In this document: one piece after another, positions 30,101 to 41,497 of the stretch
Numbering within the stretch: the first letter of the stretch is position 1
How the letters are laid out: each line of letters opens with the position of its first letter
NCBI GenBank assembly: GCA_037178855.1
Contig: JASJZC010000007.1
Location: forward strand, 2,852,001-2,916,000
DNA from: Oscheius sp. JU75
Taxonomy: Eukaryota; Nematoda; Chromadorea; Rhabditida; Rhabditidae
Length of the DNA: 64,000 nt
Reading direction: 5' to 3'
Translations under genes and position numbers: made by a program
The notes under the pieces: model-generated
The model's database searches: none
Told to the model about the DNA's origin: nothing
Seen by the model: the letters and a program-made list of their open reading frames with translations, nothing else

Positions 30101-31197
30101 TTCTAAGCTCTCTCGGTCCCTACTACCTATTTCAGAGCAAAGCCTGTCTCATCGCACAGAAGATACTTTCTTGTGCTATTTTTATTTATCTAGCACACTC
30201 GATTAATTCTAGTAATTTTGATGGGCAGGCCTAACAAGCCTCAAATTACTTGCCAGCTTGACAAAAACGTTCGGGGTGACTCGGGTCTGAGCTGCTTTCG
30301 GCCTCTAAAACAATTCAATTAGAGTAATTGGGAGTGCGCATTGTTCAGAAGCCAGAACCAGAAAACTATGATTTTCATTGATCCGAAGGAAGGAGAGGAC
30401 TCCCTTTCTGAGGGTGTTATCTCACGTCAATTGAGCTTTTCTGAGGATATTTGAAACCACTTGCTCCTGCCCACCCGAGATTGACATCAAAATGTGGTCG
30501 CCTGGTTTACGTTTTGCCTTATTCTGCTTAATTGATACGAGAATATGTTAAGTGGCTGCAATGGTCCCCGAACTTTATCGGAACGAACACTTGGATTTTT
30601 GAAACTCGAGATTTTGATCCCACTCTATAATCATTTGATATTTGCGAAAGTACTGTAGAAATCTAGCGAGTTCAAAAAAACAATTCTGTCTTGCAATCAT
30701 CGACTTTTGTTTGGGGCCACCCTACTATATTCGACTTTGCTTTCTACTTTGGACTCTTCAGAAACAGATCTTGCTGCAAACTTGTCAGTCCCTCTCATTT
30801 CCACTCAAGCTCACAGCCTTAAATAAAGTTCTGTGAGACGTTCCCATGTAGAGGGAATCAGAAAGCGCGTGCCAAGTTGGAAAACATGAAATGGATACTT
30901 TGAAGCAAGCAAGGCAAAGTTATAAAAAGAAGAGAACGGCGATCTATGTTCTCCGAAGAAGTTAAGTTGAAATTTAAGAAGCTTAGTGAATAGCTAGCTC
31001 TGAAATTAGTTTGACCAATGTGCAACGGTGTTTTATAGCTCAGCTGCCTGTTCTTCCAGCCTCCCTCTTCTCGTGAATATCCTATGAGTGCGAGCCCTTT
31101 GTCCATTCTGGCATTCTTCACTTTTTTCCTTCATATTACCTCCTACCAGACTTCCTTATGTGAATTATCAATTTTCACTTTCATTTTCATCCCCTAG
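24115..31197. other. Long AT-rich stretch, probably 5' intronic or intergenic to the SK channel gene
   Basis: Apart from exon candidate B at 28186-28294 I see no supported gene. Scattered open frames such as 29368-29700 (+) and 24281-24685 (-) lack splice context, domain motifs and family resemblance. Confidence 0.4.
28186..28294 (+). CDS. Candidate N-terminal exon (B) of the SK channel gene with a tandem acceptor
   Basis: The acceptor region reads TTTTCAGTTTCAG, giving two 3' splice sites 6 nt apart (exon start 28186 or 28192). The donor is CACAG|GTGCAG. Two frames are open: VSAHSQVDWTKDTEGA... (phase 1 in, 2 out, matching exon A and exons C/D) and SQPSRLDKRHGRSCD...DNPIAQ (phase 2 in, 0 out). 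No domain is recognisable; inclusion in the channel transcript is inferred from phase only. Confidence 0.3.
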
Positions 31198-34100
31198 CTC
31201 AATGACGTCGGCTATAAACTCGGCACCTATGAACAGAAGGAGGACAGAACCTAAGCGGAAGAGCTACAAGTATGCCAATGGGCAGAAAAGAGAACGGGCC
31301 GCCTCAATGTACACTGTAAGTGGCGAAAAGCCTAGAATATTGAGTACTACATAAAAGCGAAAGCTGCAATTCCACCTGCTAATGTAGATCACTATCACTG
31401 AGCTATGAACCGAGTCTACCAAACGTCATTGGGTATCAAGTGGTTGAGGTAGATCAATATTGACCAAGTTATGTTACAGGCACATGTAGCAAATACGAAT
31501 CTGGTAACAACAAACTAGTACCTAGGATATTAAATGCATGCAAAATGTATATTTTTTATGAGAACTTTCTACTTGTTTATCCTGCACAAAGAAAGTTGCT
31601 TTAGCACTTTGATTTCTCCGGTATTAATATCCAGATATCAATCGCAAAAGTCCACTTAATCTGCCATTCTTAGAAGTCGTAGTAGTCGGGCACCAAACAA
31701 TGAAGTTCACGACACGTGGAAAGATTATAAGAAGGATTGTTGCGAGTTTGATGCTTACTTCTAGAAAATTGGCGATTTGATCTCAAAGGTACTATCAATC
31801 ATGCAATAAGTGAATTAGTCTGGCTGGTTTGCTGGATATTTCGCCGTGCCTCCCCTTGCTGAATATGATTGAGCGGGAGGAGATTACTTTTTCGCTAAAA
31901 TTATCAGTACACCTGCTTAATTCTGTCAGTGAGCTTGCTGTGCCGCCAGTGGCAATGCGTCGCGCCACTCCTCGAGATCGCAGCAGTTTTCAAAATAACC
32001 ATCTCCACCACAATAATTATGTTGAGCAGGTAAACACAGATACCTAGTATGGCGAGTAGTAGCATATCTCCTTGAATTACTCAAAAATGGAAAGATTTTT
32101 CAGGTTTCGTCGGATATTCTACGGGTTTCTGGGTATACTCAGCAGTTTCGATCCCTGCTCACAGCGAGGTTCTCACCTAGGCGGGATTCAACTCCAGATG
32201 TAACTGTCAGTCTCGAAAGAGTCCCTGGTGAGTATATTGAACAAGTTGAATGTTTGAGTCAAAGTCTAGCGCAGGCTCCATCTGGGCTAGCGTGTTAGTT
32301 GACTTTGAACCCAAGAGCAGATTCTACAATGGCTAAATCTGAATGATCAAGTGGTTGCAAGTGGGAATTTGTTAGATGATGTAACACGGGGGCCTGTCAT
32401 CTCCCGAAATCTTCTGCTCAGTCGAGATTAGCTGGCTTGCTGAGCTCCTTTTAATTAAGGAAAACGGTCAGCGGGCGAACACCTCAGACGAATAGAGTCA
32501 CATACGGAATAGTTTTTGGCTAGGTCTTCGAATAAGTCTAGGAATAAGTTTGAGGCAATCAGTGACTTCCGCGGCAGATAACCACATCATCGTGTGATTA
32601 GTAGGAGAAGGACACGAGACAAGCAGAAAACTCGATTCTTAACAGTCTTGCTAATAAAAGATTTGTGGATATAGTGGTACTAAAAAGACGGATGTTAAGT
32701 TTTAACAGTGACGTCACGAAGATGACAGGCTTCGGAAACTGGGCGTGGTTTTTGGATGACTCCGCCTCCGGCGACAAGGCGGATACCGGATCGATCATGA
32801 CTCCAGCTGCTCAATAGCTCATCAACTTTTGAATTGTATTTCTTGACCTCCATCTTCCCGATCTGCCTTAGCTTCCCTGTTCTTCGCTTATTCCGTGTGC
32901 GGCAGTCCACCTCTACTTGTTTTCCATTCAGCCGTGTGATCAGCTCCACTCGTCGAGTCTGTTTCGTCCCAAGTTGTCAAGTTGGTGTCGAGTCTGGACG
33001 AGCACAAGCGGCTTCTACGGCTGCTAGCCGCCGGTGCTGAGCCGACGGTACCACCGCCCAGACGTCGTCGAAGTGACTTCAATCCTCATCATCTCACTAA
33101 TATTCCTCCTTCCTCGTCGGCCAGACGAGCAAGACTCTCAATAGCTGGAAGAGGAGCCTATCATGTCGAAGAGCCTCCTTCCTGGACCCAGCGAACACGA
33201 AAAAGTATCAAAAGAAAAGCAGACGATTTAATCAACAGATTGGTTAGAACTCCGTCGGAATGTAAGTTCACAGAGCCGGAACATTATTATTCCACCATGC
33301 GGTTGCCAGAGCTTTTTCCCTAACACATGTTTCTCTTTTAAAGAGCACAGACTCTTCTCATTATATTCGCTCAGACGCAACACCCTCACTAATCTTTTAA
33401 AGAGTGCGAGTCCACTTTCTGTGAAAGTATTTTGTTACACTTTCAGGTCACATAGTGGGAGGAATCATCGAGATCTAATCCCGTTACGAGAAACGAATCC
33501 TCAAAATGTATATTATATGTGTCGTCGTTTTATCGGGATTCTTACAAATACGGGTCAACTGTCCATATTTTCTATTATGACAGCAGACTGAAGGACAGCT
33601 GTTGTACTAATGAAATTGCAAATCTCTCCCCACTCTGAACTCTGTTTATAGATTCAGAGTCTGCAGCTTATATTGTAGCTTGAACTATCAGTGACGCTAG
33701 AAAAACATGTTTAAACTAAAGTTTATTAATATGAACACCGTGCTTCTTTTTCGGCTCAGCCGTTCTTGAGCACTTTTGGCTGATTAGTAGCTCTGTTTTC
33801 TTTGTGCAAAGAAGAGATGTGTGAGGTCCCTTTCTTTTTGCAGACGGATGTCAAAGATTGTAATGAGGCCCTAGAGACTTTGTCAGCTCTTTTCTTTTAG
33901 AACTAACCGCTATCTTAGCTGGGTAGCTTGATCCCTAAATCAGGAAAAGACCCTTTTTTTCCACATATATTGACTAAGGATATAGCCGAAAACGGAAACG
34001 GCTGAGAGCCACCTTACTCGGGATCACAATATCAGAGGCTTAGTGCGTATTCCGCCCCAATATAATATCTCGCGTGGCTTCGTGAACAGACAACTATTCA

Positions 34101-37100
34101 GATGAACGATACGTCAATGGCGGAGTACGATTTGACAGCGATGTCGACGGAGAACCGAAATCACGAGGTAGCAATGCTGTTAGAGTGATCAGGCGACGTC
34201 AAAGCGGATACGGGATCGCCATCAGCAGGTACAGCTTTTTTTATGTTTTCCTCCCTTCAAATGACATGGGGAAATATGTCTCTGGACTGATTTCACACGG
34301 CATTGTTGTATAGAAATTGGATCCTCTGCAGCCACTTGATTCAGCGTGAGAATGATCGGAGGTACCGAGGAAAGCCACACTGGATAATCACGTTGATTAA
34401 TCTCATTTAATGACGGAATCATTAACGTGAAAGTTAGAGACTTTGCACAAATATTGGCACAAAATGAGAGGAAGAGAGATTTTTGTGAATTGAGTGAAAA
34501 TCGGCGACCTGTGACAGGTCGGAAGACTAGTGTACTTGATTAATCGCATCAAGCGAATAACATTTGTACTTGATATTGTGGGCCGAAATAAATACGAATA
34601 TGGAATTTCGGGGATAATCTCACCTATTGATTCAAGCATTCTTCATGTTACAGCTCTGTTGAAATATGGTCATCAAATTAAAAAGAAGGTATGACGACGA
34701 ACAGTTTCAGAAATAGTTTCGATTGTAGGTTTTTAGTTCGTGCTCTAAGTTATACCTTTATTCTTAAGTACTTTTTACTCATTATTGCTTTATGTAGCAG
34801 TTTATTACTTCCATTAAATACTTTTGAATTGGATGTTGTCCAGTTCATCGAGGACCCTTATCGAGTAGAGTGGGCTTTGCCATAAAGCACCGCTTTCAGC
34901 ACAAAGACTATAATGTTCCTTCCTGTTTTTCCTACATCTCGAGTTTCACATATTATCTAGTTTCAAAGGCCACCCCCAATCCAATACTGACGAATTCATA
35001 ACAAGCCTGTTAAGCATAGTTCTAACCCATAAAAACAAGCATTGTTCCTTTTGAATTGGCTCAAAAGAGTGCAACAAGTTGCTCTTTGAAATTTGATTTT
35101 GACTTTTTCTTCCATGCGTAGACGTCAAGATTCAGTCAACCGAACGCTCTAGTACCTAACTCACAACTTTTCCCGATTATCCTAATAAGACCCATTTTAA
35201 GCATCCTCCCCCCAATCTTCACCCTTTCTGTCATAAGCTGTGCCCCGGGACTATCATTCTCGCAACTTCTACTTCCTTTTGATGGAGTTCTGTCCGCATC
35301 ATAAATCTGCTTCGAAGAGCTCTCAGTTCCTCTTAAAGACCTTCCGCGAGTACTCCTCCCCGAGAACCCCTATTCTTTGACATGAAAACAACGCCGCGAT
35401 GCTTTGCTTCCAGTATCGACCACTGTAAGTTTGTATAATTGAGTTTTGTTACGGGGGTCAGTTGCCTGAAAATGTTCTTATCTCCCTTGAGCATATTTTT
35501 GAGGGACAAGTTAAGAGCTTTTGCCCTTCCGCGAGGCGCATTTCCTTGTCTGGTGCAGGCGATAATTTCCCGTTAGTCTACTCTGGAAAGTGTTCTTTTA
35601 ATAGTTCCTTTCTTGTCGATCCAGGTTTTGAGCGTTCTACAAGACAGCAATAAAAGAAGACTGGATGACCCTGTTCCTTTCCCCGAGAGCTATAGAATCA
35701 CTTCACCAGCCGCTAATCAGCGTATCCCCAGCAACGAAATTGAGCTCTTTTGACCGACGACTAAAAAGACACTCGGGGGTTTCATGAGAAATTACAAATG
35801 CAGTAACAAAATCTGAGATTGCTACTATTTGACCATACCAAAACGACGTTGCTCTTATTCGTGCTAATGGATACGTAAGTTTTGGTCCTTCGCCCCTTTA
35901 ATACTTGGGCATTGTCTTCAGGGCGGGGACAAGCATTTGATGTCTTTTGAGGCGTGGTAATCCCTTTGAAGCTTTTACGATTCATCCCATTTTCCGTCGA
36001 TCATTGACCTTCAATTATCACAACAAAGAACTTTTCCGGTCGCTCAAGAGTCTGGATTTTTCACCTCAATCTTCAAAAGCCTCGTTAACATGACAGATGA
36101 TAATTGTTACGAAGAGTAAAGCATCTGTCTTTTCTACGTAGAGGATGTACTAATAGATAATTTACAGCAGCCGCCAAGTTCCTCTTGTCTTCGTCTTAAA
36201 ATTGCTTTTTCTCTGTTCTTCCGTCTTTCTGGCCAGACAGCCTCGCGGATGTTTTTGTACAAACAAGCTACCACCGCTTCATTAATCCAAAATCAAGCCC
36301 TCAATCAAGCTGTTTCAAAAGGTTGCAGCTGGCTCCTATAACCTCACGCATGTGACCAATGTCGGAAAATCAGCTCTAGCCCTTTGTAACATTTCCCACA
36401 AACTTTGTAGCGGTTACCATGACGCCTATTAGGTCAGATCTCAATTTCCCGTAGACAGCCAACTCTCATACTTTTTCACACCCAGCCCACCCTTCTTCAT
36501 TTTATAATCTCAGCCACTTAATGAGATCTTTCTTCCTTTCTTACCTGACTACAATCTTTTTGAAGATGAGACGCTACACTCTGATCAGCCAAAATGCGAC
36601 TGGATGTTTCTGTAGGTCAGCAGACTAGTCTAGAATGTGTGTAGATAATGTTGCGTTTGTTGGTCATCTAATTAAATGGGTGCATCGCTGCCGAGTTTTG
36701 ACAAATCTGACGTAGATTTGCCGTTGATCCTTCCTTCTAAAATTGTTTTTGGCTCCATGCGAGTGAAAGAGACCCGCTGTCACATAAATAACCATCATAA
36801 TGGACGAAGCTAGTCGTAGTTAGACGTTTCGGTCTCATAATTAAATGGTCTTGAATTCTTTTTTGTTTTTGAGACTAACTAGAATGTAGCCGTAACAAAT
36901 CCGTCACATTCTTGCACAGCCTAGTCAACAATGTTTTCTTTGCTAACCAACCGTGATGGAAGCTAGTGTTAAAGATTTGAATTAACACCCTTGTATAGTG
37001 TCGTCGTTCCTATGTGTTAATCTCCAGTTTTTGACACTTGGAACACTCGAGGTCATCAAGTGCTTGCAAGTACGGGTCTCAAATTGAGGAAATCACATTT

Positions 37101-39463
37101 TTGACGAGGACAGTGTTTCGGCGAAAATTATTCCGACACCTCGATCTTCTCACTGTCCCAAAAAACCGTGTGTGTCCACCCACATCCTTTTCCGGCCCTA
37201 CAGCATTCATTTCAGTGAGAGCACAGCCAAGATGCGGTTCCGACAGAGGAAAATTCTGTTCGTGCGGCGGAACAGAGTCTGTGACCTGTCTCTCATTCTA
37301 GCCATCGCCGGTATTGTCTTCGTCATCATCGACTCCGAACTAACAGCACTTTCATCAACTACGGGAATTACAAAAGTATCGCTATATTCCAATGTAACTG
37401 TTTCTACTTTAAGGACCACTGGTTTTCTTTGGCACTTCGAGCACTATGCGTACTTACGACAATGTTTCTAATGGGTTGCCTTGTTCACTACCATGCTATA
37501 GAGGTATACACTTTGCTATCAGTAGAATCATTCTCTCTTTAGGTAAAATTGGCGTTGATAGATTCTGGAGCAGAAGACTGGCGGGTTGCTCTGAACATTG
37601 ACCGAGTGATAAAGTTATCGTTGGAGCTCTTCGTCTGTGCTATATGTCCTTTTCCATGTGAGTTTGTCATTTTGACCAGGAAGGTATAGCTACAGACTCG
37701 ACTACAATACGATGGCCATATATCAAAGCGGAAACTCGGCAAGTCAACATGATAGAAGTTCCTCTGGACGTACTCTTAGCTGTTCCAATGTTTCTTCGAT
37801 CCTATCTCTTGTGCCGTTTTATGGTTCTGCACTCAAAACAGTTCCAGGTGTGGTTCTTCATCTGGTAGATCAAAACGTCATTCAGGATGCCGCAACACGA
37901 TCCATTGCCGCGCTCAACCGAATCTCAATGGATTTCCGCTTTGTAATCAAGACAATGATGGCCGATCATCCTCTACGAGTTCTGATCGTTTTCACAGTTT
38001 CCTACTGGGTCTGCATGTCGTGGATGTTCACTCAATGCGAAAGGTTTCATAGGAAGAGACACCTTAAAACTTGTAATCAGATATGACGGTCAGTTGGAAG
38101 TGGAACATTACTATCTGAACTCGATGTGGTTCATCATGGTCACCTTCATGTCAATCGGGTATGGTGACATAGTCCCGAACACGTATTGTGGAAGAACTTT
38201 GTCTATAGCAACAGGAATTGTGGTATGTATAAGTCGTCATCAATGAGAACAAAGGCTTCAGGGAGCTGGTGTGTCGTCGGCACTCATTGCAGTCATATCT
38301 CGAAAGCTGGAGCTAAGTCGAGCAGAAAAACATGTCAACAACTTTATGGCTGACTCAAAATTGACAAATCAGCGTAAAAACGCTGCAGCTTCCGTTCTGC
38401 AACAGACTTGGTAGAAATTTTTAATTAGGAAATAACTGTTGTGTTAAAGGTTCATCCACAAATACAAGAAAGGCCAAAACAAAGGAGACGACCTCCGTCT
38501 GCGCCACCACCAACGTCGATTTCTACATTCCATTAACGAATTCCGGAGAATTAAGTGGGATCAGCGGAAGCTGCAAGAGAAGGGAAACTCACTTCTTGAC
38601 GTAGGCAAGGTAGGATAAAGCTAGTTAAGTGAATTAACCTGAAACTTCAGCTCCATTCCGACATGCACGAGACGTTATGGGAGATGCACAGGACTCAGGA
38701 TCACTTCATCTCGCAAATTGACATGCTCACTCAAAAAATCATCGAGCTTCAGGTTTGTGAGCAAAAAAGAAGGTCCCGGGGAGATTTGAACTCCCGTCGC
38801 AGGATTCAGAGTCCTGAGTGCTAACCGCTACACCACGGGACCGTTGTCGTGGATCATTTGCTTTTCGAGAAGCTTCACTTGAGAGACCATGTCGGCGCTT
38901 ATCTCATATGTCAATTGCTAGGTTTTTCGCACCTGAGCGCGAACAATTAAGTACTATCCTTTTTTGAATCGGGATGCTTTTGAAGCAGAGAACTCTTTCG
39001 AAGGCTTACTTAGATTGAAAAGGTCTGATTTATAAAGAGATAGCATATTCAAACGTGGGTGTGGAAATCGACTTGTTTAGGACTTGCCTTTTTGCAAAAT
39101 GACTCCAATAAAAAAATACTAACTTTTCAGACTACTCTTGTCACACAGCTTAAGCAACAACAGAATGGCCAGTGCTGTAACGGAAGTGCAGTGACCGTGG
39201 CTCCTTCTCCAACACCCGCTGTGGTAAAACAAACACTTACATTCGAAAACAAGGATCTCTAGCAACTTCCACCTCCAACATCTTTCTCTCAACCACAATT
39301 GGATCCCCACTTGACCACATCAGCGAGCGTTCCAAGAATCAATGTTGGTAGCAATGGTAGTGCCTTCCCGACCAGAAAGAACGCTCCTCCGTCAGAGAAC
39401 ACTACAGGATTGCATGGAGTCTCAGCAGCAACTCCATTGATGTCTTCCTTCGAAGAAGTCTAG
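31198..39463 (+). CDS. Small-conductance Ca2+-activated K+ channel (SK / kcnl family)
   Basis: Plasma-membrane K+ channel gated by calmodulin, controlling excitability. N-terminal exons: C 31198-31315, D 31930-32029, 32104-32227, 32944-33261, 34090-34167 and 34654-34688 (Ser/Arg-rich cytoplasmic region). Core exons: 37232-37375 (S1: RKILFVRRNRVCDLSLILA), 37414-37503 (S2), 37543-37657, 37690-37847, 37886-38043 (S5), 38081-38222 (pore SIGYGD), 38262-38410 (S6 end and RKLELSRAEKHVNNFM), 38450-38609 and 38651-38752 (calmodulin-binding and coiled-coil region), 39131-39223 and 39263-39463 (Pro/Ser/Thr-rich tail, TAG 39461-39463). Phases agree throughout. C and D share entry phase 2 and exit phase 0, so only one of them fits in a given mRNA; C also carries its own ATG (31202). 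The S1 exon has a weak AAG acceptor; a stronger TTTCAG 16 nt upstream would need a different phase. Channel identity is secure; which kcnl paralogue is not. Confidence 0.93.
34689..37231. other. Long intron of the SK channel gene
   Basis: A 2.5-kb intron among introns of mostly under 100 bp. A short ATG frame at about 35381-35425 (MKTTPRCFASSIDH) ends at T|GTAAGT and resembles an alternative first exon, but its phase does not match the next core exon. Otherwise nothing recognisable. Confidence 0.4.
38771..38842 (-). tRNA. tRNA-Gln (CTG), antisense inside an SK channel intron
   Basis: Minus strand: acceptor stem GGTCCCG/CGGGACC, D-arm TGGTGTAGCGGTTAGCAC, anticodon stem CAGGA/TCCTG with loop CTCTGAA (anticodon CTG), T-arm AGTTCAAATCT. 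There is no intron. A TTCTTTTTTG run immediately downstream fits Pol III termination. It lies in the intron between channel exons ending 38752 and starting 39131. The tRNA body is identical to the copy at 46765-46835. Confidence 0.95.
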
Positions 39464-39878
39464 CCTTTCACCTTACTGGCTCTGTGATGCCTATATATCA
39501 AACAAGCACCCCGCACACTCTGTGATATGTGCATAAGAGTCTTTGAAGTGTTATTTATTCTTCATTACATAGTTTTCGATCACTTTCAAAGGTTTTTGTG
39601 TATCTCATAGCCTATTTTATAGTACCCAGCCGGTCTGTTACCACGGGAAACTATCCTCCTATCTAGTCGACAAATTGAACCAAATCTTCCCACCTTTAAA
39701 ATGAACAATAACAAATTGTCATATACCGTTGCACAGTGTCCTTTGTCGTCGATGAGCTCAATGTGCAATCTCTGATCTTTGCTATCTCGGACCAAGCTGG
39801 CCATTTTCAGCTGAATAAAGCGAAACGAAATCTTTTTTATAGTTACTAGCAAAACAATCGATTTCTGATAGAAGAAGG

Positions 39879-40787
39879 TCATTCTTCGCGGTACAGGTCT
39901 TCCACTCCAAACTGGGCGACTCCCTCCTCGAAGGGGATGTTGACAACCTGGAATTGTCTTCTTATGAAAGGCATTCCAAGTAGACTTGTGAATGCAACTT
40001 TGGTTTTTGTACTTTTCATATCGTATATTGTGGTCGTTTCTTGTAAAAATCCCGATGAAGAGAGCATTGGTACTCATAGGAAGCAAACACTAACTGAGCA
40101 GCTAGTTTTTCTTAGCTATCATGTGTTGATTAAATAAAGTGTACAGTCAGCATGTGTTAAATCGACTCCCCTATTTTGGTTTCAAAAAGAGTGGCGTTCT
40201 AGTGGCAAACTTGTTCATCACGACTAGATTTTGGTCGTCAGTGTTTAGCCAGGAAGCTATAGAAAGTGTCGACGGAGGGATGCAAACCGTAGTTGGAAGC
40301 AACCCTAATTTAATGGTTTAATTAAAACGTGTTGTTCAGTGTCAGCTCCAGATTGAAATCATAAATAGTAAAAAACTCAGTCGTTCGATTTCACGATAGC
40401 TTACCATCCTGTCCGAAAAATCTGTTATATTGCCTGCATCAGCACTCTTACTCGCAACCTCTGCTCAAAGAGAAAAAAGGAATGTCCGAAAATCCTACCT
40501 TCATGAGGTAGCGCATCTCCTCCTTGGCGAGCCACTTCTTCTGCTTGGTGGCCTCGGCAGCCTTGGCGACGGCCTTCTCGTGCTCCCACTCCCTGATGTC
40601 GGCATGGTACTCGCGAATCTGGCGGAGACGGTAAGCTCCTGAAACGTATGAAATGCCTTAAAACAAAAGATAAGAGCCAACCCCAGAGGATTCCGAGTCC
40701 CAGAGCGGTGTAACGTCCGAAACGGATCAAAGGAGAGATCGTCTGGGTGGGAGGGTTGATCACCACAGCATTGGGATGGCGAGACAT
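39879..40787 (-). CDS. Mitochondrial ATP synthase subunit e
   Basis: Small inner-membrane F-o subunit involved in ATP synthase dimerisation and cristae shape. Three exons on the minus strand (40787-40682, 40638-40499, 39947-39879) give 104 residues, in line with nematode homologues. N-terminus: MSRHPNAVVINPP then TISPLIRFGRYTALGLGILWG, the single membrane helix with the conserved Gly pattern. A charged helix follows (IREYHADIREWEHEKAVAKA). The end, VVNIPFEEGVAQFGVEDLYR, is a typical nematode C-terminus. The last intron (39948-40498) is unusually long at about 550 bp. The coding exons are GC-rich compared with flanking DNA, as in highly expressed genes. Its 3' end converges with the SK channel gene; its start faces the small ORF at 41061. 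Confidence 0.92.
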
Positions 40788-41060
40788 CTGAAAATGAACA
40801 CTATCGATTTCACAGAGAAAAAGAATGCATAGGGAAGAAAAAATGGTCATTTAAATAAATTTCAACGATGGAAACCTAAGAAATGACACTTTTCACGCAT
40901 AAAATTGAGACCTGGATAACGAAATGCATACTTTTAGCATTTTAAATCACGACAGCTTGTCCTATCCATAATGCAATGAAGCATATTTGTTGTTAAAGGT
41001 GTTTGTTTTCATCCTAGCAACAGCATTACAGCAAAAATAGTTCAAAAACTATAAGAAAAG

Positions 41061-41324
41061 ATGCTGAATGTGCAGCATTTAACATTACGCAGTGCCGCCC
41101 GTCGCCCAACAATAAATACAGGTGGCAGAGTTGTCGCAGCGAGACCCCGTCTATGGCCTCAGTATTATAAATGCGAAGATTTTGTGGATAATTTTGTCAT
41201 GGTTTCTATTGCTGATGTTATAATTTCCAAAAGAACATTAGCGAAAGGATTAACTAAAGCGAAATACAAAGATCTTTACGAGAATAGGATTCTTTTGTGC
41301 CAAATGACATATTTAGCAGATTGA
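41061..41324 (+). CDS. Small single-exon ORF of unknown function, possible mitochondrial targeting sequence
   Basis: An 87-codon frame begins at an ATG directly after ATAAGAAAAG and ends with TGA. The first 30 residues (LTLRSAARRPTINTGGR, then VVAARPRLW) are rich in R and A with no acidic residues, as in a mitochondrial presequence. The rest (CEDFVDNFVMVSIADVI, then TKAKYKDLYENRILL) has mixed, globular-like composition. It starts about 270 bp from the ATP synthase e start in divergent orientation, so the two could share a promoter. I recognise no family. Downstream TTTATT at about 41340 is more likely the poly(A) signal of the minus-strand transporter. Confidence 0.5.
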   Translation: MLNVQHLTLRSAARRPTINTGGRVVAARPRLWPQYYKCEDFVDNFVMVSIADVIISKRTLAKGLTKAKYKDLYENRILLCQMTYLAD

Positions 41325-41497
41325 CTCGTAAAAACCTTGTTTATTCACATATTTCATTCTCCGTTTTTTCCAGGATGAGTGGAATATGTAGAATAACCAT
41401 GTACTGGAAGAATGAAGTTAGTGCTCGGAATAAAGATATTTTATTACGCAGCAAGTATTATGCACAGTATTAAAACTGGTAAGTAAGATCTACCATA

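Noticed and set aside
31440-31475. let-7-seed-like word TGAGGTAGATC as a possible microRNA
   Set aside because: Only the seed matches; no convincing complementary arm that would form a precursor hairpin was found nearby.
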